Positions 34,688 through 43,967 of a stretch of DNA of 64,000 bases are shown one piece after another. The stretch comes from JBMOKT01 sp049323895 (GTDB taxonomy: Bacteria > Bacillota > Peptococcia > Peptococcales > BICA1-8). The notes beneath the pieces were generated by a model, which saw only the letters and a program-made list of their open reading frames with translations, did no database searches and had not been told where the DNA came from. Within the stretch, counting starts at the first letter, position 1. Every line of letters begins with the position of its first letter. Made by a program: the position numbers and the translations under genes. The DNA lies in the NCBI GenBank assembly GCA_049323895.1, contig JBMOKT010000023.1, forward strand, positions 62,001 through 126,000. The letters are read 5' to 3'.

Positions 34688-35110
34688 TCAGGACTCTATC
34701 TTACTATCAAATCTCTCCAGCAATTCTTTCATCAACTGTCTTTCGACTGAGGAAAAGTTACTTAGAACCTGCTCATTGGCTTGGTCTATAATTTTTTGTA
34801 TAGGTTCCTGCAAGCATTGACCTTTGGGGGTAAGAATAACCCTCAATGCTCTGCGATCGTTGGGATCAGGAGTTCTCTGCACCAGCTCCTTATTCTCCAT
34901 GCGGTCAATAATGCCTGTTATTGTAGAACCGTCTAGGCTTAAAGTTGCGGCAATCTGTTTAGGTGTTTGACCATCCTCCTGCCATAAACAGCTTAAAATT
35001 CCGTACTGTACAGGTGTAACATCATATTCTGAAAGCTTAGACTTAAAAAACTGGAATACACCCTGCTGGGCTCTAGTTAGGAGAAAGTTTATACATTGAT
35101 TTAGTTCCAT
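34688..35110 (-). CDS. MarR-family transcriptional regulator
   Basis: 140 residues from ATG 35108-35110, ten bases after GAGGGG; an earlier ATG lies upstream of that site. Winged helix region: YDVTPVQYGILSCLWQEDG, TPKQIAATLSLDGSTITGII, and wing NDRRALRVILTPKG. It stands immediately upstream of the acd-etf operon in the same direction. Its likely target is the palindrome in the acd promoter. A TTGACA/TACAAT promoter precedes it. Confidence 0.9.
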   Translation of the reverse strand: MELNQCINFLLTRAQQGVFQFFKSKLSEYDVTPVQYGILSCLWQEDGQTPKQIAATLSLDGSTITGIIDRMENKELVQRTPDPNDRRALRVILTPKGQCLQEPIQKIIDQANEQVLSNFSSVERQLMKELLERFDSKIES

Positions 35111-35205
35111 TATTGTCTGACCCCTCATTGTTATATTCCCACTTATTGTAGATTATAGGTTTTTAATTTGTCAACTAATAATTGGTCAGCAAATTTTATT
35201 CCTCA

Positions 35206-35985
35206 TTAAACATTGGGCATATTTTTTCCATAGAATATTTCCAGCATCTCTTTTTTTATCCGCTGCTTAATCTTCTTTTTCTCCCAAGATTTTAATTCAT
35301 TTTTAGCCGTCCCAAAAAGATAATTGTCTAAGTCGAATTCTTTTAAAATCATTTTGGTATGGAAAATATTATCCTGAAAAACATTAACATCTATCATTTG
35401 ATATTTATCCCTGCTATCCCGGGAAATATAGTTTTGAATAGAATTAATTTTGTGGTCTATGTAAAATTTTTCACCGTTAACATCCCTGGTAAAACCCCTC
35501 ACCCGATAATCCATGACAGCAATATCGGGCTCAAAACTGTCAATTAAAAAATTCAAGGCCTTTAGGGGTGAAATATGACCACAGGTTGATACATCTATAT
35601 CGGCACGAAAAGTGCTTATCCCTTGATCCGGATGGCTTTCTGGATATGTATGTACTGTAATATGGCTTTTATCCAGGTGTGCAACTACGTGATTGGGTTT
35701 TTCACAGATTATTTCATTTTCGGCAATCAGCATTGTAACACTTGCCCCTTGAGGATCATAGTCCTGATTGGCTATGTTTAAGATATGGGCCCCGATTATT
35801 TTCGCAACTTCAGTTAGTATATTGGATAGCCGTTCTGCGTTATATACTTCATCAATATATTCAATATATTCTTTTCTGTTTTCTGCATTTTTGGCATAGC
35901 AAATGTCATATAAATTAAAACTTAAAGTTTTGGTTAGATTGTTAAACCCATATAATTTAAGCTTATTTATCGGCTTGATATCCAT
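35206..35985 (-). CDS. speD2: S-adenosylmethionine decarboxylase, class 1A (E. coli-like) form
   Basis: 259 residues, similar to the 264 of E. coli SpeD. The processing site lies in AHLDKSHITVHTYPE, with cleavage expected between Lys106 and Ser107. STFRADIDVSTCGHISPLKAL is conserved. It makes decarboxylated AdoMet for spermidine. The window thus holds two AdoMet decarboxylases of different classes and no aminopropyltransferase. The start ATG has AAGGAG upstream. Confidence 0.93.
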   Translation of the reverse strand: MDIKPINKLKLYGFNNLTKTLSFNLYDICYAKNAENRKEYIEYIDEVYNAERLSNILTEVAKIIGAHILNIANQDYDPQGASVTMLIAENEIICEKPNHVVAHLDKSHITVHTYPESHPDQGISTFRADIDVSTCGHISPLKALNFLIDSFEPDIAVMDYRVRGFTRDVNGEKFYIDHKINSIQNYISRDSRDKYQMIDVNVFQDNIFHTKMILKEFDLDNYLFGTAKNELKSWEKKKIKQRIKKEMLEIFYGKNMPNV

Positions 35986-36056
35986 TTCTAACTCCTTTCT
36001 TAAAATATTTTGTGTAAGTTATTGCCCATTATACCCCTATTTCTATAAAAATAATA

Positions 36057-36076
36057 GGGGCAGCCTTTACTGCCCC
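36057..36076 (-). terminator. Terminator after the proline-rich protein gene
   Basis: GGGGCAG and CTGCCCC around CTTTA-type loop. The minus strand continues into TATTATTTTT. Confidence 0.75.
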
Positions 36077-36091
36077 AATTTTAATAGTCAT

Positions 36092-36445
36092 TTAGCTTTT
36101 TAAGAGACCGCCTTCCTCCCAGCGTTCTACTAAAGCGCGCGCTCTTAGAAAATCATATCCGCCACCCATCAGGTAGGCAATAATTGTTGCCTCTTTCATA
36201 GCATGTTCATATGTTGTAACATCCGCTTCTGCCAAACCATATTGGACAACAGGTGCAACTGCATCTAAAACAGGCTGTGGACCCATTGTGGGTACAGTAG
36301 GCATAGTCGGTACAGTTGGCACTGTAGGGGTGTACATGGGATATTGTGGCATTTGGTAAGGCAAATAAGGATACTGCATCATAGGATTTTGCATATAAGG
36401 TACATTTTGTTGAGGGCAGTGCATACGCATAAGATTATAAAACAT
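36092..36445 (-). CDS. Proline/methionine/tyrosine-rich protein, spore-coat-like
   Basis: 117 residues, ATG behind AAAGGAGG. The N-terminal half is rich in Pro, Tyr, Met and Gln (MQNPMMQYPYLPYQMPQYP) and then repeats VPT units (PTVPTVPTMPTVPTM). The C-terminal half is a normal helical region (YEHAMKEATIIAYLMGGGYDFLRARALVERWEEGG). The composition resembles small spore-coat proteins, but the assignment is by composition only. Confidence 0.6.
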   Translation of the reverse strand: MFYNLMRMHCPQQNVPYMQNPMMQYPYLPYQMPQYPMYTPTVPTVPTMPTVPTMGPQPVLDAVAPVVQYGLAEADVTTYEHAMKEATIIAYLMGGGYDFLRARALVERWEEGGLLKS

Positions 36446-36522
36446 ATTTTTACCTCCTTTATTTCTATTTCCTACTTTACATAATATGAAAACAACCAGC
36501 TAATTGTTGAATACAAATGTAA

Positions 36523-36546
36523 AAGCAGGTAATTAATTACCTGCTT
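36523..36546 (-). terminator. Terminator after glnS
   Basis: A perfect 24-bp palindrome with arms AAGCAGGTAATT and AATTACCTGCTT. It is followed on the minus strand by TTACATTT. Confidence 0.7.
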
Positions 36547-36552
36547 AAACTT

Positions 36553-38238
36553 TTACTCATTTTTAATTTTAGACCAGGTATCTCTTAAGCCAACAATGCG
36601 GTTTATTAAAATTGCTCCACTGTGAGAGTCCCTATCAACACAGAAATATCCATTTCTTAGAAATTGGTATCTATTACCTGGAACACAATTCTCTAAGCTT
36701 GGTTCTAAATATGACTGTAAAGTTTGCAAGGAATCGGGATTAAAGACTACCTTTCTGTCAGTTTCTTCTTCTGAATTTTCATCTCTAAACAGTAAATCAT
36801 ATAATCTTACCTCAGCCGGAACAGCGTGTTGGGCAGAAACCCAGTGAAGAGTTCCTTTAACTTTTTTACCACTTGTATCCTCACCGCTTTTTGTTTGGGG
36901 GTCATAGATACAACGCAGTTCAACTACCTTACCACTCTCATCTTTTATGACTTCTTCACACTTAATTATATAGGCATGTTTTAGCCTCACTTCTTTACCA
37001 GGGGCCAAGCGGAAAAACTTTTTGGGGGGATCTTCCAAAAAATCCTCCTGTTCAATGTATATTACCCTGGAAAAAGGAATCTTTCTGGAGCCCATTTCCG
37101 GATTTTCCGGATTATTTTCGGCCTCCATCTCCTCTACTTGATTCTCAGGATAATTCTCAATGACAACCTTTAATGGATTTAAAACAGCCATTACCCGGGG
37201 TGCTTTAAAGTTCAAGTCTTCTCTGATACAATGCTCCAGTAAAGCTATATCAACTGTGCTATGGCTTTTGGCAACCCCAATACGGCTGCAGAAGTCACGG
37301 AGTGATTCTGGGGTATAGCCTCTTCTGCGCAATCCGGAAATGGTTGGCATACGGGGATCATCCCAGCCGTTCACCAAACCGTCCTCTACCAGCTGCCTGA
37401 GATGGCGTTTACTCATAACCGTATTTGTTAAGTTTAATCGGGCAAATTCAATTTGTTGAGGTCTGGACTTGAAATCATCCACCAGTTCTAGTAAAGAATC
37501 AATCAACCAGTTATACAAAGGACGATGATCTTCAAACTCCAGGGTACAAATGGAGTGGGTTATTCCCTCTAATGCATCGGAGATAGGGTGGGCATAGTCA
37601 TACATGGGATAAATACACCATTTGTCTCCGGTCCTGTGGTGATGAGCTGTCATTATACGGTATAAGACTGGGTCACGCATATTAATGTTGGGAGAAGACA
37701 TGTCAATTTTAGCCCTTAATACCTTTGAGCCATCGGGGAATTCTCCCTTAGCCATCTTCTGGAATAATTCCAGGTTTTCTGCAACTGTACGGTCACGATA
37801 GGGACTTTCCTTACCTGGCTCAGTTAAAGTGCCACGGTAGGCACGTATTTCTTCGGCACTCAGGTCATCAACATATGCTTTGCCTTCCTTGATCAAAAGT
37901 ACAGCATAATCATAGAATTTTGGGAAATAATCCGATGCATAGTACATTCTGTCTTCCCAGTCAAAGCCCAGCCATTTTACATCTTCTTTAATAGATTCAA
38001 CATATTCAACTTCTTCCTTGCTGGGATTGGTATCATCAAACCTTAAATTACAAAGACCATTGTACTGCTTGGCTATTCCAAAATTAAGACAAATTGATTT
38101 GGCATGTCCGATATGTAAATACCCGTTAGGTTCGGGGGGAAAACGTGTATGCACCTTAGAATCATTATTTCCCTGTCTAAGGTCCTCATTTATAATGAGT
38201 TCAATAAAGTTAGAAGAATTAGTGTTCTTATTTTCCAT
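36553..38238 (-). CDS. glnS: Glutaminyl-tRNA synthetase
   Basis: 561 residues. RFPPEPNGYLHIGHAKS carries the HIGH motif and TVMSKRHLRQLV the KMSKS equivalent. NLRFDDTNPSKEEVEY is the glutamate/glutamine-type substrate loop. The C-terminal beta-barrel anticodon domain is complete (FFRLAPGKEVRLKHAY). It charges tRNA-Gln directly; many Firmicutes instead use the GatCAB route. The start ATG follows AGGAGG. Confidence 0.95.
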   Translation of the reverse strand: MENKNTNSSNFIELIINEDLRQGNNDSKVHTRFPPEPNGYLHIGHAKSICLNFGIAKQYNGLCNLRFDDTNPSKEEVEYVESIKEDVKWLGFDWEDRMYYASDYFPKFYDYAVLLIKEGKAYVDDLSAEEIRAYRGTLTEPGKESPYRDRTVAENLELFQKMAKGEFPDGSKVLRAKIDMSSPNINMRDPVLYRIMTAHHHRTGDKWCIYPMYDYAHPISDALEGITHSICTLEFEDHRPLYNWLIDSLLELVDDFKSRPQQIEFARLNLTNTVMSKRHLRQLVEDGLVNGWDDPRMPTISGLRRRGYTPESLRDFCSRIGVAKSHSTVDIALLEHCIREDLNFKAPRVMAVLNPLKVVIENYPENQVEEMEAENNPENPEMGSRKIPFSRVIYIEQEDFLEDPPKKFFRLAPGKEVRLKHAYIIKCEEVIKDESGKVVELRCIYDPQTKSGEDTSGKKVKGTLHWVSAQHAVPAEVRLYDLLFRDENSEEETDRKVVFNPDSLQTLQSYLEPSLENCVPGNRYQFLRNGYFCVDRDSHSGAILINRIVGLRDTWSKIKNE

Positions 38239-38356
38239 AATTTAAAACTGTTCCTCCTTATTAACCGGTAATAAGTTGTATATCCACATATTATATACCC
38301 TAAAACAGGTTATTAATCAATGCATAAATTTATTTTACCTTATATTAGCATAATGT

Positions 38357-38467
38357 AAAGCCACTTTTAAACGCGTCAAGGGTTTAAAAATGGCTTTTAC
38401 TAGTCACGATATTATGTTTTTCTGTTTTTTGCTAGCCACTAGCCGCTAACAACTAGCCACTAATAAC
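38357..38467. repeat. Hairpin and CTAGCCA repeat cluster downstream of the subtilase gene
   Basis: AAAGCCACTTTTAAAC pairs with GTTTAAAAATGGCTTT (38357-38398), a probable terminator for the minus-strand protease gene. GCTAGCCACTAGCCGCTAAC and ACTAGCCACTAATAA (38431-38467) are degenerate copies of the heptamer repeat. Confidence 0.6.
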
Positions 38468-39548
38468 TGTACTTCAGTACTTCATCTTCAGAGTACTGGA
38501 CATATGCTCCCGAAATTTCCCCTAATAAACTACCGGGCAGCCAGAAACTACTCTCCGCAACATCGATAACCTTTTCCATCTTATAAACCTGGCCATTAAT
38601 CTTCATGTACTGAGATTTATTTCTGATTTCCATTTTTAATTCCAAGGGCTGTAATGTACAAAATCCTGTTCCATACTCCCGGTCTGCCCCTTTGATACCC
38701 AGGTCTTTAGTATTTAACTTAATGGACTTCCATAAATAATCCTCTGTTATGTTTTCATTAAATGTCAATTTGTATTTGGAAGCAATCAAGGCAGACATCC
38801 CACTTACCAGGGGTGAGGACATGGATGTGCCACTCATTACTGCATATCCTCCTTCATACCATGCACCAATAACATCTACGCCAACCTGGCAAACATCAAT
38901 ATAATCACCCATAGTGGAAAACATTGCCCTTTGCTGACTGATATCAACTGCCCCTACACTAATAACTTCCTCAAAAGCCGCGGGATACCTTTTCTCTTCT
39001 TTTCCTGTATTACCGGCACTGACAATCACAGCCACATTATTCTCCACTAAAGTTTTCACAGCTGTATGAAATCGGTTTTTTTCCTCATCCGTCATGTCAT
39101 CCTCAACAGAGAGGCTCATGTTTACAATTGATACTTTAGTTCTGTTTTTGGAATTGTATTCGTGGACCCATTCCAAACCCAGGATTAGGTTTTCCAGACT
39201 CCCATTTCCTTCACTGTCTAGAACCTTAACAGGCAAGATGTTAGCCCGGGGAGCTATACCCACGTTTTTCCCGGCAATTGAACTGGCAACATGGGTACCA
39301 TGCCCATTATCATCAAAGGTTCTTGAGGTATAGTCAACAAACGATTTACCGTTTAATACCCTTCCCCTTAACTCAGAATGGAGACTCACTCCCGTATCAA
39401 TTACTGCTATAGTTACATCCTGCCCATATATTCCCTGGGAATAAAAAGCCTTTCGACCGCTTAAATTAAGAAAACTTAATTCAGCTTCTTCAAGTCCCAT
39501 GGTAGTTTTGTTTATTTGAAAGTCCTGCAGCTTAATCAATCTTCTCAC
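38460..39548 (-). CDS. S8 family subtilisin-like serine protease, probably intracellular
   Basis: 362 residues without a signal peptide. Catalytic triad: Asp in AVIDTGVSLHSEL, His in DDNGHGTHVASSIAG, Ser in SGTSMSSPLVSG. The oxyanion Asn lies in VIVSAGNTGKE. A short N-terminal stretch could act as a mini-propeptide, as in intracellular subtilisins. The C-terminal 60 residues after the catalytic domain are of unknown role. It is transcribed alone. Confidence 0.92.
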   Translation of the reverse strand: MRRLIKLQDFQINKTTMGLEEAELSFLNLSGRKAFYSQGIYGQDVTIAVIDTGVSLHSELRGRVLNGKSFVDYTSRTFDDNGHGTHVASSIAGKNVGIAPRANILPVKVLDSEGNGSLENLILGLEWVHEYNSKNRTKVSIVNMSLSVEDDMTDEEKNRFHTAVKTLVENNVAVIVSAGNTGKEEKRYPAAFEEVISVGAVDISQQRAMFSTMGDYIDVCQVGVDVIGAWYEGGYAVMSGTSMSSPLVSGMSALIASKYKLTFNENITEDYLWKSIKLNTKDLGIKGADREYGTGFCTLQPLELKMEIRNKSQYMKINGQVYKMEKVIDVAESSFWLPGSLLGEISGAYVQYSEDEVLKYSY

Positions 39549-39721
39549 TCCTCTAATTAGAAAAAATATTTGTAATATAATATATGATTAAAAATAGTCG
39601 AAGAGTGAAAGAGAGAAAGAGTGGAAGAGAAAAATTGTATTTTTAATAATTTGTTTGCAACCTAAGCTAATTCTAATATAGCCATTGACTATTAGCTATT
39701 TGCTATTGACACATATAAATA

Positions 39722-39758
39722 AAAAAACCTTGTTGCAAGTGGAAAACAAGGTTTTTTT
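39722..39758 (-). terminator. Terminator after ansA
   Basis: AAAAAACCTTGTT and AACAAGGTTTTTTT. Strong and symmetrical. Confidence 0.88.
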
Positions 39759-39766
39759 ATTTATAT

Positions 39767-40780
39767 TTATGGTACAGTTACCTCGCCGCAAATATTAGTC
39801 TGCATCATTTTTTTAACTTCTTGTACTTTAAGTCCTAAACTAAATAAGTGATAGAGCTTAGTCAGTGCCGCTTCAGTAGTCATGTCGTAGCCGCCTATTA
39901 CCCCCGCTTTTAGCAAAGCTTGACCGGCTTTATATTGAGCTAAATTTACGCTACCTCTTAGGGATTGGGTACAGGCTACAATAACAACATTCTCTGCACA
40001 GGCTCTATTTATTACTTCCATCAGTCTGGGATCCTGGTCAGGTACATTGCCAACCCCATAGGTCTCTAAAACCAGTCCTTTCAGGGGTGGTTTTAACATA
40101 TTTTCTATTACCTCTGCCGATATGCCAGGAAAAAGGCGGAGAGTTCCTATAGACTGGACCTTAAATGGGTGAATCTTAAACATTTGTTTTTTAATATCTA
40201 ATATTGATTCCCATTGTATTCTAATATCAACACCAGCAAAACCCAAAGGGGGATAGTTTGGTGATTCAAAAGCATTTAACTGATCAGCATTTACTTTTAC
40301 CGTCCTATTTCCCCTTAATAACCTGTTGCCAAAAAAGAGGCAGACCTCTGGAATTTTATATTTTCCAGCCATTAAGATGGCAGTTATTAAATTACTGCGG
40401 GCATCATTCCTAATCTCACTAATAGGTATTTGGGAACCTGTTAGAATTACAGGTTTATCCAATCCTGCCAGCATAAATGACAAAGCTGAGGCGGTATAAG
40501 ACATGGTGTCGGTTCCATGAAGGACCACAAACCCATCATATTCCTCATAGTTGTCAGAGATGTCTTGGGCAATTGCGGTCCATATTTCAGGAGTCATATT
40601 AGCTGAATCTAGCAAAGGTTTATATTCATGAATTGTATATTCGGGCATTATACTGCTTTTTAATTCTAAAATATTATCCATTTGGTACTGTAAATAATCA
40701 GGGGTCGGTTTATAACCACTTTCGGATTTGGTCATACCAATGGTACCGCCGGTATAAATTATATAAACCCTTTTTTTCAT
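39767..40780 (-). CDS. ansA: Type I (cytoplasmic) L-asparaginase
   Basis: 337 residues. YIIYTGGTIGMT holds the nucleophilic threonine and GFVVLHGTDTMSYTASALSFM the second catalytic TDT region. VILTGSQIPISEIRNDARSN is typical of the type I enzyme. It hydrolyses asparagine to aspartate and ammonia. There is no signal peptide. The reading frame is intact and stands alone. Confidence 0.93.
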   Translation of the reverse strand: MKKRVYIIYTGGTIGMTKSESGYKPTPDYLQYQMDNILELKSSIMPEYTIHEYKPLLDSANMTPEIWTAIAQDISDNYEEYDGFVVLHGTDTMSYTASALSFMLAGLDKPVILTGSQIPISEIRNDARSNLITAILMAGKYKIPEVCLFFGNRLLRGNRTVKVNADQLNAFESPNYPPLGFAGVDIRIQWESILDIKKQMFKIHPFKVQSIGTLRLFPGISAEVIENMLKPPLKGLVLETYGVGNVPDQDPRLMEVINRACAENVVIVACTQSLRGSVNLAQYKAGQALLKAGVIGGYDMTTEAALTKLYHLFSLGLKVQEVKKMMQTNICGEVTVP

Positions 40781-40934
40781 CTTCTCATCCCCAAAAATAA
40801 TTTTAAAAGTACTTTATGCCACTTTTTAGTTTCCCTTTTTTTCTTAGAAGTATTACTGAGATGAGTGGCCCAAAAGTAATAACGTGACATTGTTTGATCT
40901 TGACGTCGTGTCATTGCAAGACGATAGACGAATT

Positions 40935-40966
40935 GACGATTAGACGATTAGACGATTAGACGCTAA
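40935..40966. repeat. GACGATTA octamer tandem repeat
   Basis: Three exact GACGATTA units (40935, 40943, 40951) and a fourth variant GACGCTAA. A related GACGAT stretch precedes them, and similar CGTC-rich runs lie near 52068-52100. Confidence 0.75.
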
Positions 40967-40991
40967 AAAGCAGGCTAGCAAGCCTGCTTTT
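40966..40991 (-). terminator. Terminator after hcp
   Basis: AAAAGCAGGCT and AGCCTGCTTTT around AGCA, just past the hcp stop codon. Confidence 0.8.
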
Positions 40992-40994
40992 AGA

Positions 40995-42641
40995 TTATCC
41001 TAAAATTGCTTTTAAATCTTCTTCTACCGTTGAAACGGGTTTAATATTAAATTTATCAACCAATACCTGCAGGACATTTGGCGAAACGAAAGCTGGTAAT
41101 GTAGGTCCAAGATAGATGTTCTTAATATCTAAAGATAATAAGGTCAACAATATTACTACAGCTTTTTGCTCATACCAGGATAGAACTAGTGACAGCGGAA
41201 GATCATTTACACCACATTCAAAGGCTTGCGCTAATGCAACGGCAATCTTTACAGCAGAATATGCATCATTGCATTGACCAATATCCAATAGCCTTGGCAG
41301 CTCACCGATAGTGCCAAACTCCTTCTTATTAAATCTGTATTTACCACAGGCAAGGGTCAAAATAACGGTATCCTGTGGGGCTTTTTCAGCAAAGTCTGCG
41401 TAATAATTTCTGCCAGGTCTGGCTCCATCACAACCGCCAATTAGGAAGAAATGCTTGATTGCTCCTTGTTTGACACCGTCAATCACCTTATCAGCAACGC
41501 CTAAAACAGTATTATGACCAAAGCCAACCATTATTTTCTTTTCTTCTTCATCCTGCTGCCAACCGCCAAGTTCTAAGGCCTTTTCAATAATTGGGGCAAA
41601 GTCCTTTTTGCCGTCTATTTCCTCAATGTGCGCCATATCAGGCCAACCTACGATGCTTGTAGTAAATATTCTGTCCTTATAGCTGTCTCTGGGCTTTTGT
41701 AAACAGTTAGTGGTCATTAGAACACATCCTGGCATACCATCAAAATCTTTTTGTTGGTCCTGCCATGCTCCCCCATAGTTGCCGACTAAATGCTTATATT
41801 TATTCAATTCAGGATACCCATGGGCAGGCAGCATTTCGCCGTGGGTATAGATATTAATTCCTTTGCCTTCAGTTTGTTCAAGCAAATCCTTTAAATCTTT
41901 CAGATCGTGACCGGAAACAACAATAAAGGGACCTTTTTTCTTGGTTACTAAGACCTGTGTTGGTACCGGGTGTCCGTAAGTGCCGGTGTTGGCACTATCT
42001 AACATTTCCATACACTTAAAGTTTACTTGACCTAGTTCGAGATTTAAGCCCAGTAAGTCATTTATCCCTAAACTTTCATCAATAAGTGCTGCATAACCTT
42101 TATAGAAAAAATTGTTAACCTCATCACTAGTTTTTCCTAAGATCCGGGCATGGTGGGCATAGGCTGCCAAACCTTTTAAGCCATAAGTAAGCAACTCCCT
42201 TAAAGAACGAATATCCTCGTTAAGGTTTTTATCTGACATAATGCCGACAGCATATCCGTCGGAAATCATTTGTTCCTGACTGGCAGGTGCAACATACTTT
42301 GCAGCTTCCGGTACTATACCGTCTGCTTCACCAGCAAGTTGTTTTAAACTGTTTTTTATTGCTTGTGCTTCCTTGATAAATTGTTCAAACCTTCCTGGAT
42401 CAAAGTTAACATTTGTCAAGGTTGAAAAAGCTGCATCCATAACAAAGTAATTGGTTTGTGAATCAATTTTTTTGCCTTTTGCAAGTGCCTTGGAACCATA
42501 GTAGCCTATTCCTTTTAGCATATGTGTTAACAAATCTTGTAAAGCTGCTACCTCGGGCTGCTTACCACAAACCCCTACCTTAGTACAACCTGTTCCTCCT
42601 GCAGTTTGCTCACACTGATAACAAAACATCTGTTTTTCCAT
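40995..42641 (-). CDS. hcp: Hybrid cluster protein (hydroxylamine reductase)
   Basis: 548 residues. The N-terminal cluster motif is CYQCEQTAGGTGCTKVGVCGK. Hybrid-cluster ligands are found in GHDLKDLKDLLEQTEGKGIN, NYGGAWQDQ, PGCVLMTTNCLQKP, IGGCDGARPGRNYY and LACGKYRFNK. Hcp reduces NO or hydroxylamine and protects against nitrosative stress. This fits with the nitrite reductase genes at 49.7-51.4 kb. A GTGA-N6-TCAC site lies upstream. Confidence 0.96.
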   Translation of the reverse strand: MEKQMFCYQCEQTAGGTGCTKVGVCGKQPEVAALQDLLTHMLKGIGYYGSKALAKGKKIDSQTNYFVMDAAFSTLTNVNFDPGRFEQFIKEAQAIKNSLKQLAGEADGIVPEAAKYVAPASQEQMISDGYAVGIMSDKNLNEDIRSLRELLTYGLKGLAAYAHHARILGKTSDEVNNFFYKGYAALIDESLGINDLLGLNLELGQVNFKCMEMLDSANTGTYGHPVPTQVLVTKKKGPFIVVSGHDLKDLKDLLEQTEGKGINIYTHGEMLPAHGYPELNKYKHLVGNYGGAWQDQQKDFDGMPGCVLMTTNCLQKPRDSYKDRIFTTSIVGWPDMAHIEEIDGKKDFAPIIEKALELGGWQQDEEEKKIMVGFGHNTVLGVADKVIDGVKQGAIKHFFLIGGCDGARPGRNYYADFAEKAPQDTVILTLACGKYRFNKKEFGTIGELPRLLDIGQCNDAYSAVKIAVALAQAFECGVNDLPLSLVLSWYEQKAVVILLTLLSLDIKNIYLGPTLPAFVSPNVLQVLVDKFNIKPVSTVEEDLKAILG

Positions 42642-42714
42642 TTTTCTACCTCCTCAAAATTCGTACATTTCTTATTTACACTTATAATAATACTTTTTAA
42701 ACAAAACCAGTGCG

Positions 42715-42728
42715 GTGATATATGTCAC
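42715..42728 (-). promoter_or_regulatory. GTGA-N6-TCAC site upstream of hcp, candidate CRP/FNR-family (HcpR-like) site
   Basis: The dyad GTGATATATGTCAC is exact for the CRP/FNR-family pattern. A TATTAT box on the minus strand (42684-42689) puts the site centre about 44 bp before the presumed start point, suitable for activation. HcpR regulators bind sites of this type at hcp genes. The regulator gene is not in the window. Confidence 0.6.
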
Positions 42729-42734
42729 AGGAAT

Positions 42735-42764
42735 AAAAAAACTAAGCAAATTGCTTAGTTTTTT
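42735..42764 (-). terminator. Terminator after the cupin gene
   Basis: AAAAAACTAAGCAA and TTGCTTAGTTTTTT, perfect arms. Confidence 0.88.
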
Positions 42765-42806
42765 CGGTCGATAGTCAATAGCTAATAGTCAATTGTATAT
42801 AAGTAA

Positions 42807-43160
42807 TTAGGAAAATAGTATTAAGGCAATAAATTCCAAATCCTGATTTCCATTATTTTCAATAGAATGGCTTTCTCCTTCGGGAGTAAATATTAAATCT
42901 CCGGCTGAAACAGTCTTAATAGTACCGTTGTCATTAACAAGACCTTCACCACTTAGTATGTAGTATGCTTCCGAATCTCCTTCATGCTTGTGGAAACCAA
43001 TAGAACAACCGGGCTTAAGGGTATTTTTAGCAAATAATCTTCCTTTGCCATTAAACTCGTTTTTATCTGTTTCTAATAGGTGAACCATTTCAACCTCACC
43101 TTTACCATCCTTTAAACCAGCTACAACTTGCCTTTTTAAATCAGCAGGCTTTTTTATCAT
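42807..43160 (-). CDS. Single-domain cupin protein
   Basis: 117 residues. The first cupin motif is GFHKHEGDSEAYYILSGEG (metal-binding His/His/Glu). The second is PEGESHSIENNGNQDLEFIAL. The core is a normal double-stranded beta-helix. Substrate or enzymatic role is unknown. It lies upstream of hcp but behind a terminator. Confidence 0.88.
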   Translation of the reverse strand: MIKKPADLKRQVVAGLKDGKGEVEMVHLLETDKNEFNGKGRLFAKNTLKPGCSIGFHKHEGDSEAYYILSGEGLVNDNGTIKTVSAGDLIFTPEGESHSIENNGNQDLEFIALILFS

Positions 43161-43270
43161 TTAAATCATCTCCTTAACTAAAAATATTATAATTAGAATT
43201 TCGAGGATAATGTGCAAAATCCTCTATCCATCTTGGTAAACCTAATAATATTAAATACTATGCCCTTTCT

Positions 43271-43345
43271 AAACCTTAACCTTAACCTTTGCCTCAACTT
43301 GAGCCTAACATAGCAAAGCATAAAGGGGCTGCCAGCCCTTTTATA
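43271..43345. repeat. CCTTAA repeat and hairpin after the HD gene
   Basis: AACCTTAACCTTAACC (43273-43288) is followed by the hairpin AAAGGGGCT / AGCCCTTTT (43323-43343), which overlaps the stop of the HD gene and may terminate it. Confidence 0.5.
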
Positions 43346-43922
43346 TATCTCCCTTTAAACCGATTTCTGCTGCAACCTTCCTCATACCGTTAATAGTTTC
43401 TTCAATAATATAATCCAGATCCATTCCCAGCAGCAGGGCGCCTTCTTCTATTACCTCCCTATTAACACCTGCCGCAAAACCCTTTTGTTTCCATTTCTTT
43501 TTTACCGATTTAGTATCTGTATCCAGGATGCTTTTATTGGGCCTCATTAATGCAGTAGCGGCTATCAGACCAGTTAATTCATCAACTGTGTACAATACTT
43601 TTTCCATTTTTTTAACCGGCTCAACATCAACACATATCTTCCATCCATGGCTGACTACGGCATGGATATATTCCTGAGGCCAATTATTCTCTTCCAGAAT
43701 TTCTTTAGTTTTAAGGCAATGTTGGTCAGGGAATTTCTCATAATCCAAATCATGGACAAGCCCAATTATTCCCCATTTTTCCTGTTCCTCTTCATGTAAT
43801 ATTTCTGCAAAATGAAGCATTACACTTTCCACTGCCAAGGCATGTTTTAATAAATTGTTACTAGTGTTATACTCTAAGAACAATTTTAGTGCTTCTTCCC
43901 TAGTAGGAATATACTTTTCCAT
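43341..43922 (-). CDS. HD-domain metal-dependent hydrolase-like protein
   Basis: 193 residues, ATG behind GGGGG. The HD pair is in IIGLVHDLDYEKFPDQH, an earlier His in LLKHALAVESVM and a later Asp in YTVDELTGLIAATALM. This arrangement is typical of HDIG-related phosphohydrolases. The substrate is unknown. It precedes a transaldolase remnant gene by 45 bp, same strand. Confidence 0.85.
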   Translation of the reverse strand: MEKYIPTREEALKLFLEYNTSNNLLKHALAVESVMLHFAEILHEEEQEKWGIIGLVHDLDYEKFPDQHCLKTKEILEENNWPQEYIHAVVSHGWKICVDVEPVKKMEKVLYTVDELTGLIAATALMRPNKSILDTDTKSVKKKWKQKGFAAGVNREVIEEGALLLGMDLDYIIEETINGMRKVAAEIGLKGDI

Positions 43923-43967
43923 TTGATTTCCCCCAGTTTATTAATTATTAATTTTCTTACTATCTAT

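Noticed and set aside
36290..36330. Repeated ACTGTAGG/ACAGTTGG units that could suggest a small repeat array
   Set aside because: They are codons for the VPT repeats of the proline-rich protein, not a DNA-level repeat element.
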